From Bog-473 sp963828825 (lineage in GTDB: Bacteria > Actinomycetota > Acidimicrobiia > Acidimicrobiales > RAAP-2): a DNA stretch of 64,000 nucleotides. Below the pieces are notes generated by a model. The model was not told where the DNA came from and made no database searches. It worked only from the letters and a program-made list of their open reading frames with translations. The stretch is from the NCBI GenBank assembly GCA_963828825.1, contig CAWHGF010000002.1, forward strand, positions 558,001 through 622,000, written 5' to 3'. Of this stretch, positions 25,164-34,682 are shown in pieces. Numbering within the stretch: the first letter of the stretch is position 1; each line of letters begins with the position of its first letter. The position numbers were made by a program, and so were the translations under genes.

Positions 25164-27773
25164 TCATGGCTCAGCCGCCCACACCGCCCTGATTCTCTCC
25201 GGCACGGTATAGCTCCATCCATGGTTGCCGGACGTCACCGAGAGCTCGTCCGCTTCGAGTCCCGGGCGGACGACGATCGCGGAGCAATTGGGCGGGACGT
25301 CGATTTCCAGATCCATACGCCCGTTCTCGAACGACCACTGACAGGCCGCCCGGCCGTAAGGAGTGCGGAGCGAGCACGCGGCAGAGGTGACCCCACGCCC
25401 GGGAATCGGATTGAACCGAAGTCTTCGATAGCCGGGCTCCTCTGGACTGATGCCCCCGATCGTCTGATGCATCCAATCGGCCACGCTGCCCAGCGCGTAA
25501 TGGTTGAAAGAGGTCATCTCGCCAGGGTTCACCGAGCCGTCCGGCAGCAGGCTGTCCCAACGCTCCCAGACCGTCGTCGCACCCATCGTGACGGGGTACA
25601 GCCACGAGGGACACTCGGTCTCGGTGAGGAGACGGTAGGCGGTCGCGGTGTCCCCCACCGCGGAGAGGGCTGGGAGCACGAGCGGTGTGCCGACGAACCC
25701 GGTGGAAACTCGGTACCCACGGGCGGCCGAGAGGGCGGCGATTCGCCCTCCCGCCTTCGACCGTTGCGAGGGGTCCGCGCAGAGCTCGAACATGATCGCC
25801 AATGCGTAGGCGGTCACCGAGTCGGAGCTCACTCGACCCGACGAGGCCATGTACTCCTCCCGGAATGCACGGCCGACGTCCTCGGCGAGTTGTTCATACT
25901 CCTCGGCCACCTCCGGACGATGGAGGACGCGCGCCGCTCGGCCGACCAAAGCTGCGGATCGAGCGAAGTAGGCGGTGGCGACAAGGATGCGGTCGGTCTT
26001 CGCGTTCCAGGGCTCGTCGGCCGGCGCATCGGGGTCCAGCCAGTCCCCCAGCTGGAACTCCTCGGGCCATCGCAAGGCGCGCCCCGCCTTGGCGCGCACG
26101 AAATCGACCCAGGCGCGCATGGAAGCAAACTGCCGGGCCAGGAGGCCCACATCGCCATAGCGCTCGTACATCGTCCAGGGGACCACAGTCGCGGCATCAC
26201 CCCAGGCGGCAGCGGCGAAGTCTCCCATCACGACAGGCCCCAGAGGCCCTATCGGCACGACCAGCGGGACACGCCCGTCCTCGCTCTGCTCCGCTCTCAG
26301 ATCCTCGAGCCAGTCAGCAACGAAACCGGATACGTCGTAGAGAAACGCGGCGGTCGGGGCGAAGACCTGGAGGTCCCCGGTCCACCCCAACCTCTCGTCA
26401 CGCTGGGGGCAGTCGGTGGGGACATCCACGAAATTACCCCGCATGCCCCAGACCGCGTTCTCGTGCAAGCGGTTGAGCAGGGCATTAGAGCAGGTGAAGG
26501 AACCGGTCCGTTCGAAGTCGGAGTGGATCACGATCGCCCTGAAAGCTCCCGGTTCGACCGCCCCGGGCCAGCCGTCCACCTCGACGTAGCGAAACCCGTG
26601 AAAGGTGAACGTGGGCTCCCAGGTCTCGGAATCCTGCCCTCGGAGGATGTACCGGTCGGTCGCCTTGGCGTTGCGCAACGGCCGGACGCCGAGCTCCCCG
26701 TTCTCGAGCACTTCGGCATGGCGCAGCGTGACCGTCGCGCCGGCTGTTCCCTTCACTGTGAACTTCACCCAACCAACGAGGTTCTGCCCGAAGTCGAGGA
26801 CGGTGCGGCCTGAAGGCGTGACCATCACGGCGTCCACGGCGCGCTCCTCGACCCGCCGGACCGGCGGGGAGAGCGGGGCCACCAGCTCTCCGACGTCGGG
26901 GCTGAAATGCGCAGCGTGACCCCATCCCGAATCGTCGTAACCCGAGGCTGACCACCCGTCCAGATCGATGCGGGCGTCATAGACCTCCCCGTTGTAGAGG
27001 TCAGCGTCGATGATCGGTCCGACTGATGTCCGCCACTCCGAACCGGTCGTGATCGTCTGGGTTGTGCCGTCCGCGAACACCACCTCGAGCTGGGCGAGCA
27101 GGCCGAGCCGATCTCCGTAGACATTCCGCTTCATCTGCCAGGTGAGAAAGCCTCGCCACCAACCGTCGGCAACGATGGCGCCGATCACGTTCTCTCCGAG
27201 CGACACGTGACTGGTGACATCGTGGGTCTCGTAGCGGAGGCGCGAGCCGTAGGCGGACCATCCAGGCGCGAGCACGCTCGTTCCCACCACTCCTCCGTTG
27301 AGGTGGAGCTGATTGACTCCGGCGGACGTGGCGTAGAGGCGTGCTCGTTCGATCGTCACGCTCGGCGCGGGCGTCAAGCTGAACGCATGCCGGAAGTACG
27401 CGGGCCTGCCGTCGACGGTTGGTTCCTGGGTCGTGACCCATCGGGCCGACCAGTCGTCCGGCGAGAGAAGGCCGGCCTCGAGGGTCACCGGCTCACTCCA
27501 CCCCGACTCCGATCCGTCCGCGCCCCAGAGCCGCACCCGTACCCGGTGGACGCGGCGCGACGTCAATTCCGGTCCCGGCCATTCGACCAAGAGCGAGTCG
27601 CCGCTCTCCCTGCGACCGGTCGCGATACCGTCGATCTCCACCTCATGGGCGGACTGGAACCACCCGGAATTGGTGGTCGTGACAGCCCACGAGATCCGGG
27701 GGTATGGCGCTCCGACCCCCAGTGGACGATCACGTTGGTACTCGACGCGGAGCTCAGAAACCGTCACTGCCAT
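25164..27773 (-). CDS. alpha-L-rhamnosidase, glycoside hydrolase family 78
   Basis: 869 residues, the usual GH78 length. An N-terminal beta domain (YPRISWAV, then ARLYATSAGVNQLHLNG) is followed by the carbohydrate-binding domain (GWWRGFLTW), the concanavalin-like region (VLDFGQNLVGWVKF) and the (alpha/alpha)6 barrel. The acid motif DVPTDCPQRDERLGWTGD holds the catalytic carboxylates, and TTVWERWDSLL is also conserved. There is no signal peptide, so rhamnosides must be imported before cleavage. A GGGGGG run lies upstream of the ATG. No transporter or rhamnose-catabolism genes are beside it. Confidence 0.93.
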   Translation of the reverse strand: MAVTVSELRVEYQRDRPLGVGAPYPRISWAVTTTNSGWFQSAHEVEIDGIATGRRESGDSLLVEWPGPELTSRRVHRVRVRLWGADGSESGWSEPVTLEAGLLSPDDWSARWVTTQEPTVDGRPAYFRHAFSLTPAPSVTIERARLYATSAGVNQLHLNGGVVGTSVLAPGWSAYGSRLRYETHDVTSHVSLGENVIGAIVADGWWRGFLTWQMKRNVYGDRLGLLAQLEVVFADGTTQTITTGSEWRTSVGPIIDADLYNGEVYDARIDLDGWSASGYDDSGWGHAAHFSPDVGELVAPLSPPVRRVEERAVDAVMVTPSGRTVLDFGQNLVGWVKFTVKGTAGATVTLRHAEVLENGELGVRPLRNAKATDRYILRGQDSETWEPTFTFHGFRYVEVDGWPGAVEPGAFRAIVIHSDFERTGSFTCSNALLNRLHENAVWGMRGNFVDVPTDCPQRDERLGWTGDLQVFAPTAAFLYDVSGFVADWLEDLRAEQSEDGRVPLVVPIGPLGPVVMGDFAAAAWGDAATVVPWTMYERYGDVGLLARQFASMRAWVDFVRAKAGRALRWPEEFQLGDWLDPDAPADEPWNAKTDRILVATAYFARSAALVGRAARVLHRPEVAEEYEQLAEDVGRAFREEYMASSGRVSSDSVTAYALAIMFELCADPSQRSKAGGRIAALSAARGYRVSTGFVGTPLVLPALSAVGDTATAYRLLTETECPSWLYPVTMGATTVWERWDSLLPDGSVNPGEMTSFNHYALGSVADWMHQTIGGISPEEPGYRRLRFNPIPGRGVTSAACSLRTPYGRAACQWSFENGRMDLEIDVPPNCSAIVVRPGLEADELSVTSGNHGWSYTVPERIRAVWAAEP

Positions 27774-27982
27774 CGCCTACCCCCCAGCCACCGATGCACA
27801 GATACTCGGCTGCCGTGATCGATCCGATTCGAGACGCTCACATCCACGATATTGCCTGGGCATCCCCTCCTCGGAAGCCGCACGCTTCATGGAGGGTCAC
27901 GGGCCCACCGGCTCGCCGCGCTGGCGCACAAGACCTGCACTGCCGCCTTGTCCCAATCCGGGTGGCGGCCCGGACTCGCTCT

Positions 27983-29425
27983 CTACCCCTGAGCGCGGAC
28001 CTTGCCCAGAAAGGGTATGAGTCGTTTGAAGAAGGCGTTGGTGGGATAGGCCCCGGCCGGGTCGTTGTGAGAGTAGGTGCTCTGGTAGTTCGCCAGGGTG
28101 AGGTTGCTCATGGGTATGCCCGACTGCTGGGCCAATATCTGCGCATCCTCGGGCACGCTTGCTCCACCGAGACGTGCTCCAAATGCGTAGATCAGCAGAT
28201 TCTTCGGGAGGCTGTGACCCATGGTGGCATTGACGTCGAGCACGCTCTGGGCCGGGTTGGCATTCCCGTTGTCCACAGCGACGGTGTCGTCCGTCAAGCG
28301 TTGGGGGAAGTACCACTCAGTGCCGTTCGCGTTCTGGATCCCTTCACCCGAAAACATGGTCGCGAAGCGGTTGATCGGTGTCAGAGCTCCGGTCCCGTTC
28401 CAGCCGTGAATCGGGCCTTTCGACGCGATGCCCTGGCCGAGGTGTGCCTGGGCGGCGAGCAAACTCGACGGAGAAGTCGACGCGTTGAGCGCGTAGCCGT
28501 ACTGGCCCACATTCGTGACGCGCACCGGCGGAACGATGTCCGAGGGCAAGAGTCCCGACGTCTGACCCAACGAAGGCGCATTCGGATCCAGGAGTGCTGA
28601 TGCTGCTCCAGTTGCCTCGAACAATCCGGCGTACGGCGCCGCTATACCGCCGAAGGCCAGCCACGGGCTGGCACCCGGGGCGTCGAGCGCCTGGAGTGTC
28701 TGCGTCGCTGCCTGGGCGCTCACCGTGGTCGTGCCGCTGCCGCCGTCGATGTAGACCAAGCCCGCCAATTGGTCGGCTCCGGCGTGGCCGTCGAAGTCCC
28801 AGGTGGCATAGGCCGTCACCACCGATCCGCCGAGCGAGTGGCCCCCGAGCACGACCTTGCCGCCGAGCTTCTTGGCGGCGCCGATCACGACATGGAGGTC
28901 CTGGACGGCGACGTTCATCCCCCACTGCTTGGCGAAATGGACGGTCGAGTTCGCCACGGGCTGATAGTGATGGGTGATGCTCGGATCCTTGATGTAGCCG
29001 AGGTAGTAATCGAAGAGCTGCGTAGACGAGGCCTTGTGCTCCTTGTACAGGTTGAGCTCCGACTGGTCCTCGAACAGGTTCTCCCGCCGCTGGACCGACC
29101 AAACCTGCCAGCCCCTCGTCTTCGAGACGATCCACTTGGCGAGAGGAACGAAGTAAGCGGCGGCCGCCGAGGTGCCCGGCTCCAGGACGAGAACATTCTT
29201 CGCACCGCTCGACCCGACCTTCAGAACGCCGACCTTGTTGTACCGGGCAGGGGTCCCAGGAGCCGCGTAGCCTTGCATCCACGTGACGCTCAAGGGCAAG
29301 GTTGCCGTTGTCGTCGCCGAACTCGCAGATGAACTGGACCCGTAGCCCCAGAGCAGCGCAACCAGGCAGACCAACGTGATCACCATCAGAGTTCGTTTCG
29401 GCATGGTCGAACCCAATGCGAACAT
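27983..29425 (-). CDS. secreted alpha/beta hydrolase
   Basis: 480 residues. A signal peptide or anchor occupies residues about 9-35 (PKRTLMVITLVCLVALLWGY followed by a Ser/Ala/Thr-rich stretch). The nucleophile elbow is VVLGGHSLGGSVV, and an acidic residue in VYIDGGSG and a late His in NDPAGAYPT-type sequence complete an alpha/beta hydrolase layout. The ATG at 29425 lies 8 nt after a TATTTT box, and its first 9 bases form one arm of the inverted repeat shared with the divergent TetR gene. It is probably exported and repressed by that TetR. The substrate is unknown. Confidence 0.85.
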   Translation of the reverse strand: MFALGSTMPKRTLMVITLVCLVALLWGYGSSSSASSATTTATLPLSVTWMQGYAAPGTPARYNKVGVLKVGSSGAKNVLVLEPGTSAAAAYFVPLAKWIVSKTRGWQVWSVQRRENLFEDQSELNLYKEHKASSTQLFDYYLGYIKDPSITHHYQPVANSTVHFAKQWGMNVAVQDLHVVIGAAKKLGGKVVLGGHSLGGSVVTAYATWDFDGHAGADQLAGLVYIDGGSGTTTVSAQAATQTLQALDAPGASPWLAFGGIAAPYAGLFEATGAASALLDPNAPSLGQTSGLLPSDIVPPVRVTNVGQYGYALNASTSPSSLLAAQAHLGQGIASKGPIHGWNGTGALTPINRFATMFSGEGIQNANGTEWYFPQRLTDDTVAVDNGNANPAQSVLDVNATMGHSLPKNLLIYAFGARLGGASVPEDAQILAQQSGIPMSNLTLANYQSTYSHNDPAGAYPTNAFFKRLIPFLGKVRAQG

Positions 29426-29454
29426 AGTTCGCTAAAATACGATCAATGTTCGCA
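29417..29454. promoter_or_regulatory. symmetrical TetR operator containing both start codons
   Basis: TGCGAACAT (29417-29425) and ATGTTCGCA (29446-29454) are perfect inverted copies separated by 20 bp. Each arm is the first nine bases of a gene, so both proteins begin Met-Phe-Ala. Inside lies a second inverted repeat GCGAA-catag-TTCGC (29418-29432) and the shared -10 block TAAAAT (29433-29438; TATTTT on the other strand at 29439-29434). Confidence 0.75.
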
Positions 29455-30195
29455 GTCGTCAAACGATCGCAGGCTGCGCCCGGATCAGCCCGGTGGTGGA
29501 GAGATCGCTATCTGCAGGGACTCCGCGCACGTGGCCGCGGCCTGAGCTTGGAGCAAATCGGCAGAGCGGCGCTCAAGATCGTCGACGAGGAGGGTCTGCG
29601 AGAACTCACCATGCGACGGCTGGCTGACGAGCTCGGCACTGGGCCGGCGTCGCTCTACCGTCACGTCTCGAGTCGGGACGATCTCTTGGTCGAAGTTGCC
29701 GACCTCGTGTTGGGTGAGCTCGAGACACCTGACCCCGGACTGCACTGGCGCGAAGCACTCGAACAGCTCGCCCACGACTTGCGACGGGTGCTGGTGGGAC
29801 ACCGAGGCCTGGTCGTGGTCAGCTCCAATGCACCGCTGCTCGGACCGAACGCCATGCGAATTCGGGAGTTGTTCTGGAGCGTCATGGATCGTGACGGATG
29901 TGAAGCCGAGTTCGCGGTACGGACGTATTCCGCCGTCATGCACTTCGTCGTCTCCTCGGCAATCTTCGGCGCGGCCGCCGCCCGGCAGGGGAACACTGCA
30001 TGGACTGGAGAGGCGAATTCGGGACTGGAAGAACTGCTCGATCTGCTTCCGGCACGTCGATATCCCACGGTGCTCAAGTTCAGTGCCTACGCGGACACGC
30101 CCGACCCAGAACACGATTTCAGCTTTGGACTCAGCGCCCTCATCAACGGATTGTGGCAGTCCCAGCAATCAGGCGACCGTGAGGGTCCTGCCTAG
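29446..30195 (+). CDS. TetR family transcriptional regulator
   Basis: 249 residues. The HTH at about 32-80 reads LSLEQIGRAALKIVDEEG, then LTMRRLADELGTGPASLYRHV. The C-terminal part (LHWREALEQLAHDLRRVL and FSFGLSALINGL) is a TetR_C-type ligand domain. The ATG at 29446 follows TAAAAT by 7 nt, giving a leaderless message. The divergent layout and the operator overlapping both starts imply autorepression together with control of the secreted hydrolase. Confidence 0.9.
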   Translation: MFAVVKRSQAAPGSARWWRDRYLQGLRARGRGLSLEQIGRAALKIVDEEGLRELTMRRLADELGTGPASLYRHVSSRDDLLVEVADLVLGELETPDPGLHWREALEQLAHDLRRVLVGHRGLVVVSSNAPLLGPNAMRIRELFWSVMDRDGCEAEFAVRTYSAVMHFVVSSAIFGAAAARQGNTAWTGEANSGLEELLDLLPARRYPTVLKFSAYADTPDPEHDFSFGLSALINGLWQSQQSGDREGPA

Positions 30196-30293
30196 CTCCG
30201 CGTACCCTCCCACCCGTCGCTCCGAATCTGGTCAACTACGGCGGGAGCTCGCGACTCGGAAGCGGACGACTAGATAGGCTCGGCGCCAGCCGT

Positions 30294-32180
30294 ATGGCCA
30301 TGGTCGAACCTTCAGAGAGCACGAGCCTGACGGCGTGGTTGCAGCGCGACACCACCCTTCGCCGTTTCCTGCAGACCGAGACGGCGAGTGGTGCCCTGCT
30401 CCTCGCGGCGGCAATAGGAGCCCTGATCTGGGTGAACATCGACGCGTCCTCCTACGGCCGCGTATGGGATACCCGGCTGACCGTGCAGCTCGGAGCCGCA
30501 GCGATCTCAATGGATGTGCGCGGATGGATCAACAGTGGGCTCATGAGCTTCTTCTTTCTGGTCGTCGGGCTCGAGGCGCGCCGGGAGTTCGACGTCGGCG
30601 AGTTTCGGGAGCGTCCCAGAATCATCCTTCCGGTGCTGGCGGGACTCGGCGGGATGGCGGGTGCGGTTGGGCTCTACCTGGTGATCAACGCCGGTCGGAC
30701 CTCGGCGCACGGCTGGGGCGTGGCGATGTCGACGGATACTGCCTTCGCCCTTGGCCTGCTGGCTCTTCTCGGCAGGCATGCTCCGGAACGACTGCGCGGC
30801 TTCATCCTCACGCTCACGGTCGTCGACGACATCGTGGGTCTCGTCGTGATCGCCACGGTGTACACCCATCATTTGACGTTCGTTCCGCTGGTCATCGCAA
30901 TCGCGCTGATGGCAGTCGCCGTCTTCGCCGCGTCCCTTCGGATCCACTATGGACTTCTTTACTTTGTGCTGGCGGCGGCCAGTTGGATCGCGCTCGTGGA
31001 GTCCGGTGTCGACCCGGTCGTGGTCGGCCTCGCTGCTGGTCTCATTGCCTACGCAGCTCCGCCGGCCCGCATCGACCTGGAACGGACCTCGGATCTCTTC
31101 CGAGACTTCCGGGAGCAGCCGACCGCCGGAATGGCGAGGCAGCTTCGCGCCGGCGTGCGGACCGCAGTCTCTCCCAACGACCGCCTGCAGCAGCTCTGGC
31201 ACCCCTGGGCGAGCTACCTCATCGTCCCCCTGTTCGGCCTCGCCAACGCCGGTATCCCCATCGATGTCGGATTCCTCGCCAAGGCCTACACCTCGCCCAT
31301 CACGCTCGGGATCGCGATCGGCTACGTCGTCGGCAAACCGGCCGGGATCATGACGGTGTCCGCCCTCGTCAACAAGGTGACGAGAGGTCGCCTCCGACCG
31401 CCAGTGGGCTGGATGTCCGCACTGGGCGGCGGCACCCTGGCCGGGATGGGCTTCACCGTCTCGCTGCTCGTCGCCTCGGTCGCGTTTTCGGGAGTCGAGT
31501 TGAAGGAGGCCACCCTCGGCGTGCTCACCGCCGCTGTGGCGGCAGCCCTCCTCACGTGGCTGGTGTTCCAAATCACGAGCCAACTGCCGTCGTCGCTTCG
31601 TACCCGAGCGCTCCTCGGCCAGTCCCCCGCCATCGTAGATCTGGCCGATCCTGTCGATGACGACCGCGATCACATCCGCGGGCCGGCGGACGCCGCCGTG
31701 ACCCTCGTCGAGTACGGCGACCTCGAATGTCCCTACTGTGGGCAGGCAGAAGGGGTCATCCGGGAACTGCTGGCCGACTTCGGCGATCTCCGTTACGTCT
31801 GGCGCCATCTCCCACTCACGGACGTACACCCGAGAGCTCAGCTGGCGGCCGAGGCATCCGAGGCGGCCGCGGCACAGGGTGCCTTCTGGCCGATGCATGA
31901 CCTCCTGCTCGAGCACCAGGACGAGCTAGCCCCCAAGGATCTGATGCGGTACGCGGAAGGGCTGGGTCTCGATGTGAATTCGTTCACCGAGGACCTCAGA
32001 AACCACCGATGGGGCGAACGCGTTGCGGCGGACATCGAGAGCGCCGACGTGAGCGGGGTTGCGGGCACCCCCAGCTTCTTTGTCAATGGTCAGCGTCAGA
32101 TGGGGGGGTATGACCTTGCGACGCTCAGCCGGGCCGTAAGGACCGCTCGGGCGCAGGCGGACATCGAAAGTCGAAGGTAG
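30294..32180 (+). CDS. nhaA: Na+/H+ antiporter NhaA fused to a DsbA-like thioredoxin domain
   Basis: 628 residues. Residues about 1-415 are NhaA, with some eleven membrane segments, the WINSGLMSFFFLVVGLEARRE signature and the double Asp LTVVDDIVGLVVIA that carries protons and Na+. Residues about 440-628 are a DsbA-like thioredoxin fold with the CPYC active site near residues 479-482 and a cis-Pro in VAGTPSFFVNGQ. The fusion would place a disulfide-handling domain beside the antiporter, and the loop topology decides on which side. The same fusion is known in other actinobacteria. No ribosome site is obvious before the ATG. Confidence 0.93.
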   Translation: MAMVEPSESTSLTAWLQRDTTLRRFLQTETASGALLLAAAIGALIWVNIDASSYGRVWDTRLTVQLGAAAISMDVRGWINSGLMSFFFLVVGLEARREFDVGEFRERPRIILPVLAGLGGMAGAVGLYLVINAGRTSAHGWGVAMSTDTAFALGLLALLGRHAPERLRGFILTLTVVDDIVGLVVIATVYTHHLTFVPLVIAIALMAVAVFAASLRIHYGLLYFVLAAASWIALVESGVDPVVVGLAAGLIAYAAPPARIDLERTSDLFRDFREQPTAGMARQLRAGVRTAVSPNDRLQQLWHPWASYLIVPLFGLANAGIPIDVGFLAKAYTSPITLGIAIGYVVGKPAGIMTVSALVNKVTRGRLRPPVGWMSALGGGTLAGMGFTVSLLVASVAFSGVELKEATLGVLTAAVAAALLTWLVFQITSQLPSSLRTRALLGQSPAIVDLADPVDDDRDHIRGPADAAVTLVEYGDLECPYCGQAEGVIRELLADFGDLRYVWRHLPLTDVHPRAQLAAEASEAAAAQGAFWPMHDLLLEHQDELAPKDLMRYAEGLGLDVNSFTEDLRNHRWGERVAADIESADVSGVAGTPSFFVNGQRQMGGYDLATLSRAVRTARAQADIESRR

Positions 32181-32601
32181 TCCGGATCGCGTGCGCCTTG
32201 CTGACTCCCCATTGAGCAAGCTCATTTTGAGCAGGAGACAGGACTCGGACCAGTGACCGCGGCCGACCTGACTCAGCGGCTCTCCCGCACCCCGGCCGGG
32301 ACCTCGGCCCGCTGTCATCTGCGCACGACAGGTCCGGCACTCGCGGGGCCGCCGGGGCAGGCGTGAGAATGCGACCGGCACGAGGCGGTGCCGATCAGCC
32401 GTTCATGGGCCGGCGCCGACGACCTACGCCGGTTGGGGCCTCGACGAGGCGCTGTAAGGCGCCGATGCGCACTGCCGGGCCAGGCGCGAGCAGGTGCGAC
32501 CCGTGACGTCCGGACTTGTCCTCGGGCCGGTTTCCTCCCTGTACTCGGGACAGATTCCGCCAATACGGGTTGGTTCTCCCTAATTGGGGTAGGACCGTCA
32601 A
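32181..32601. other. 421-bp intergenic region, short hairpin only
   Basis: No convincing gene. TGAGC-AA-GCTCA followed by TTTT around 32215-32230 is a short symmetrical stem that could end the NhaA message. The last 60 bp before the GTG at 32602 are less GC-rich and may contain the promoter of the CYTH-CHAD gene. Confidence 0.4.
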
Positions 32602-34155
32602 GTGGGACAAGGTTTCGCTCACGTCGAACGAGAGGTGAAGTTCAGCGCCACCTTGGAGTTTGAACTTCCCGACCTGCGACAGCTCGGGCTCGGCGTTGTC
32701 CAGCTGCCAATGCAGAGACTGTCGACGTCTTACTTCGACACACAAGACTTCCGACTTTGGGAAAGGAAGATCACGCTCCGCCATCGGCTTGGAGAGGGCG
32801 ACGGAGCCGGGACCTGGACATTGAAGCTGCCAGGCAAGCCGAGCCGAAACGGGATCAACCGTACCGAATTGTCGTGGCCGGGAGGCCCCGCGGAAATGCC
32901 ACCTGAGGCGACTGAGCTCACGCGTGGGATCGTGCGCCGACAGGTCCTCGAGCGCATTGTCGTTCTCGAATCCGAAAGGCGACGAGTTTTGGTCCGGAAT
33001 GGAGGCTCCCCGTTAGGCGAGATCGATGACGACATCGTCTCAGTGTCCGGCGGAGGCCGAACCGGGCTTACGTTCCGCCAGATCGAGTTCGAACTGGCCC
33101 CCGGCCCCGAGGACCATCATACCGAACCATCAGCAATCGACACGGTGCTGACCGCCATAACGGGGGCAGGAGCCCACATCGATCACGAGCAGAAGTTTGC
33201 CAAGGCTCTCGGCGCCGATGCAGTCCATCGGCCAGCAACGAAGGTCGGCCCTGAGTCGACGCTTGGGTCGGTGGTGCGGCAGGCTCTGGAGAGCCAACTC
33301 GAACAGATTCTCGACTTCGACGTTCATCTGCGCCTGGACACCGAAAACCCATCTGAGCGAGCCGTCCACCAGGCTCGAGTAGCGACCAGGCGCCTGCGAT
33401 CCGATCTCAAGACGTTCGGTCCAGTTCTGGATCCAGTGTGGAGTCGACACACGAGATCCGAGTTGAAGTGGATTGGCACCATTCTCGGGGCGGTGCGCGA
33501 TATTGACGTGTTGGGCAAGAGGCTTCCGACCCGGACCGGGACCGCACTCGAGTCCCGGGGTGAAGACGAGCTGCGCTCGAGGCTCGCAGCACGGCGCCGA
33601 GCAAGCAGCGACCAGCTGGCCCAGGCCTTGCGCAGTGAGCGCTATCTGAACCTGCTCGATCGACTCCACGCCGGCACGTGTTCTCCAAGGTTCTCCACGG
33701 GACTGCAAGCCGAAACGGAGACCGTTGGTGAACTGGGGCCGGATGAGCTCGCACGAGACGCGCTCCCGCTCCTCCTGGGCATCCATTGGAAAAAGCTGCG
33801 TCGGAGGATCGCCAAGGCAGGATCGGCGCCCACCGACACCGAGCTTCACCGGATACGGATCGGCTCCAAACAATTACGGTACGGAGCGGAAGTCGCAGAA
33901 CCGATCATGGGCAAGACCGCCCGTCGGGTTGCTCGGCGAACGGAAGACATCCAAACGATACTCGGAGGTCATCACGATGCCGTGACCGCCGTGCAGTGGC
34001 TCGAACAGATCCCTGCGGACGCCACGACACAGGCCAGTTTCGTCGCCGGAGGCATGGCTGCCGATGCGCGTCGCCAGCAAGCCAAAACACGAAAGCAATG
34101 GAGACACGCCTGGAACGCTCTGAAACGCGGACGCGCAACGGATTGGCTTCAATAG
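32602..34155 (+). CDS. CYTH-CHAD domain protein
   Basis: 517 residues. The N-terminal CYTH triphosphate-tunnel domain (about 5-200) has the signature E9-R-E11-V-K13, with alternating Arg/Lys/Glu strands such as KITLRHRLG and WTLKLPGK. The C-terminal CHAD helical domain (about 220-510) has conserved His and Arg residues in AVHQARVATRRLRSDLKTF and ELHRIRIGSKQLRYGAE. CYTH domains bind triphosphates or polyphosphate and CHAD domains bind polyphosphate, so a role with polyphosphate or as a tripolyphosphatase is likely. The GTG start gives the motif at the expected position. It is followed at once by a DUF6328 gene. Confidence 0.9.
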   Translation: MGQGFAHVEREVKFSATLEFELPDLRQLGLGVVQLPMQRLSTSYFDTQDFRLWERKITLRHRLGEGDGAGTWTLKLPGKPSRNGINRTELSWPGGPAEMPPEATELTRGIVRRQVLERIVVLESERRRVLVRNGGSPLGEIDDDIVSVSGGGRTGLTFRQIEFELAPGPEDHHTEPSAIDTVLTAITGAGAHIDHEQKFAKALGADAVHRPATKVGPESTLGSVVRQALESQLEQILDFDVHLRLDTENPSERAVHQARVATRRLRSDLKTFGPVLDPVWSRHTRSELKWIGTILGAVRDIDVLGKRLPTRTGTALESRGEDELRSRLAARRRASSDQLAQALRSERYLNLLDRLHAGTCSPRFSTGLQAETETVGELGPDELARDALPLLLGIHWKKLRRRIAKAGSAPTDTELHRIRIGSKQLRYGAEVAEPIMGKTARRVARRTEDIQTILGGHHDAVTAVQWLEQIPADATTQASFVAGGMAADARRQQAKTRKQWRHAWNALKRGRATDWLQ

Positions 34156-34157
34156 AG

Positions 34158-34682
34158 GTGACGCCGGAGCCCGTGGTCGCTGGTGTCGACTCAGACACGG
34201 CTGGCGTCGATCCTCTCCATCAGGCGACCGCTGAGCGAAACAACCGCAACCTGAGTGACCTGCTGCAGGAACTCCGGGTCGCAGGCCTAGGTGTCCAGGT
34301 GCTCTTTGGATTCCTCCTGTCTCTCCCATTTACGCTTCGCTTCACGAAGCTCGATGGAACTCAGCAGAACCTTTACAGGGGGACTCTCCTGTTCACTGCA
34401 CTCTCCACCGCGTTGCTGATCAGTCCCGTCGCCTACCACCGGTGGGTGTTCCGACGACACGAAAAGGGGCGCCTCCTGAGAATCGCCAATGTGCTCGCAC
34501 TCTTGGGACTCGCCAGCGTCGCGGTGGCAATCTCGCTCGCGATTTGGCTGATCATGAGCTTTATCGGGGCAAGCTGGATCGTGACAGTCCTGTCGGCAGC
34601 CACGAGCGCCACCTTCGCGCTGCTTTGGTTCGCGCTTCCCGTACTCGATCGACTGAGATCCGATCCGCTGTCATACGACTGA
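34158..34682 (+). CDS. DUF6328 family membrane protein
   Basis: 174 residues with four hydrophobic segments: VLFGFLLSLPF, TALSTALLISPVAYH, IANVLALLGLASVAVAISLA and SAATSATFALLWF. The pre-membrane motif LSDLLQELRVAGLGVQVLFGF is typical of the DUF6328 family, whose function is unknown. The GTG at 34158 lies 2 bp after the CYTH-CHAD stop; a TTG at 34143 would overlap it. Cotranscription with CYTH-CHAD suggests a membrane partner, which is inference. Confidence 0.8.
   Translation: MTPEPVVAGVDSDTAGVDPLHQATAERNNRNLSDLLQELRVAGLGVQVLFGFLLSLPFTLRFTKLDGTQQNLYRGTLLFTALSTALLISPVAYHRWVFRRHEKGRLLRIANVLALLGLASVAVAISLAIWLIMSFIGASWIVTVLSAATSATFALLWFALPVLDRLRSDPLSYD

Noticed and set aside
24933..26813. 626-codon open frame on the plus strand
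   Set aside because: It lies opposite the GH78 gene, is rich in Arg/Gly/Pro/His and has no recognisable domain. It is a high-GC shadow frame.
30507..31916. 469-codon open frame on the minus strand
   Set aside because: It is antisense to the NhaA part of the NhaA-DsbA gene, with Asp/His/Arg-rich low-complexity sequence.
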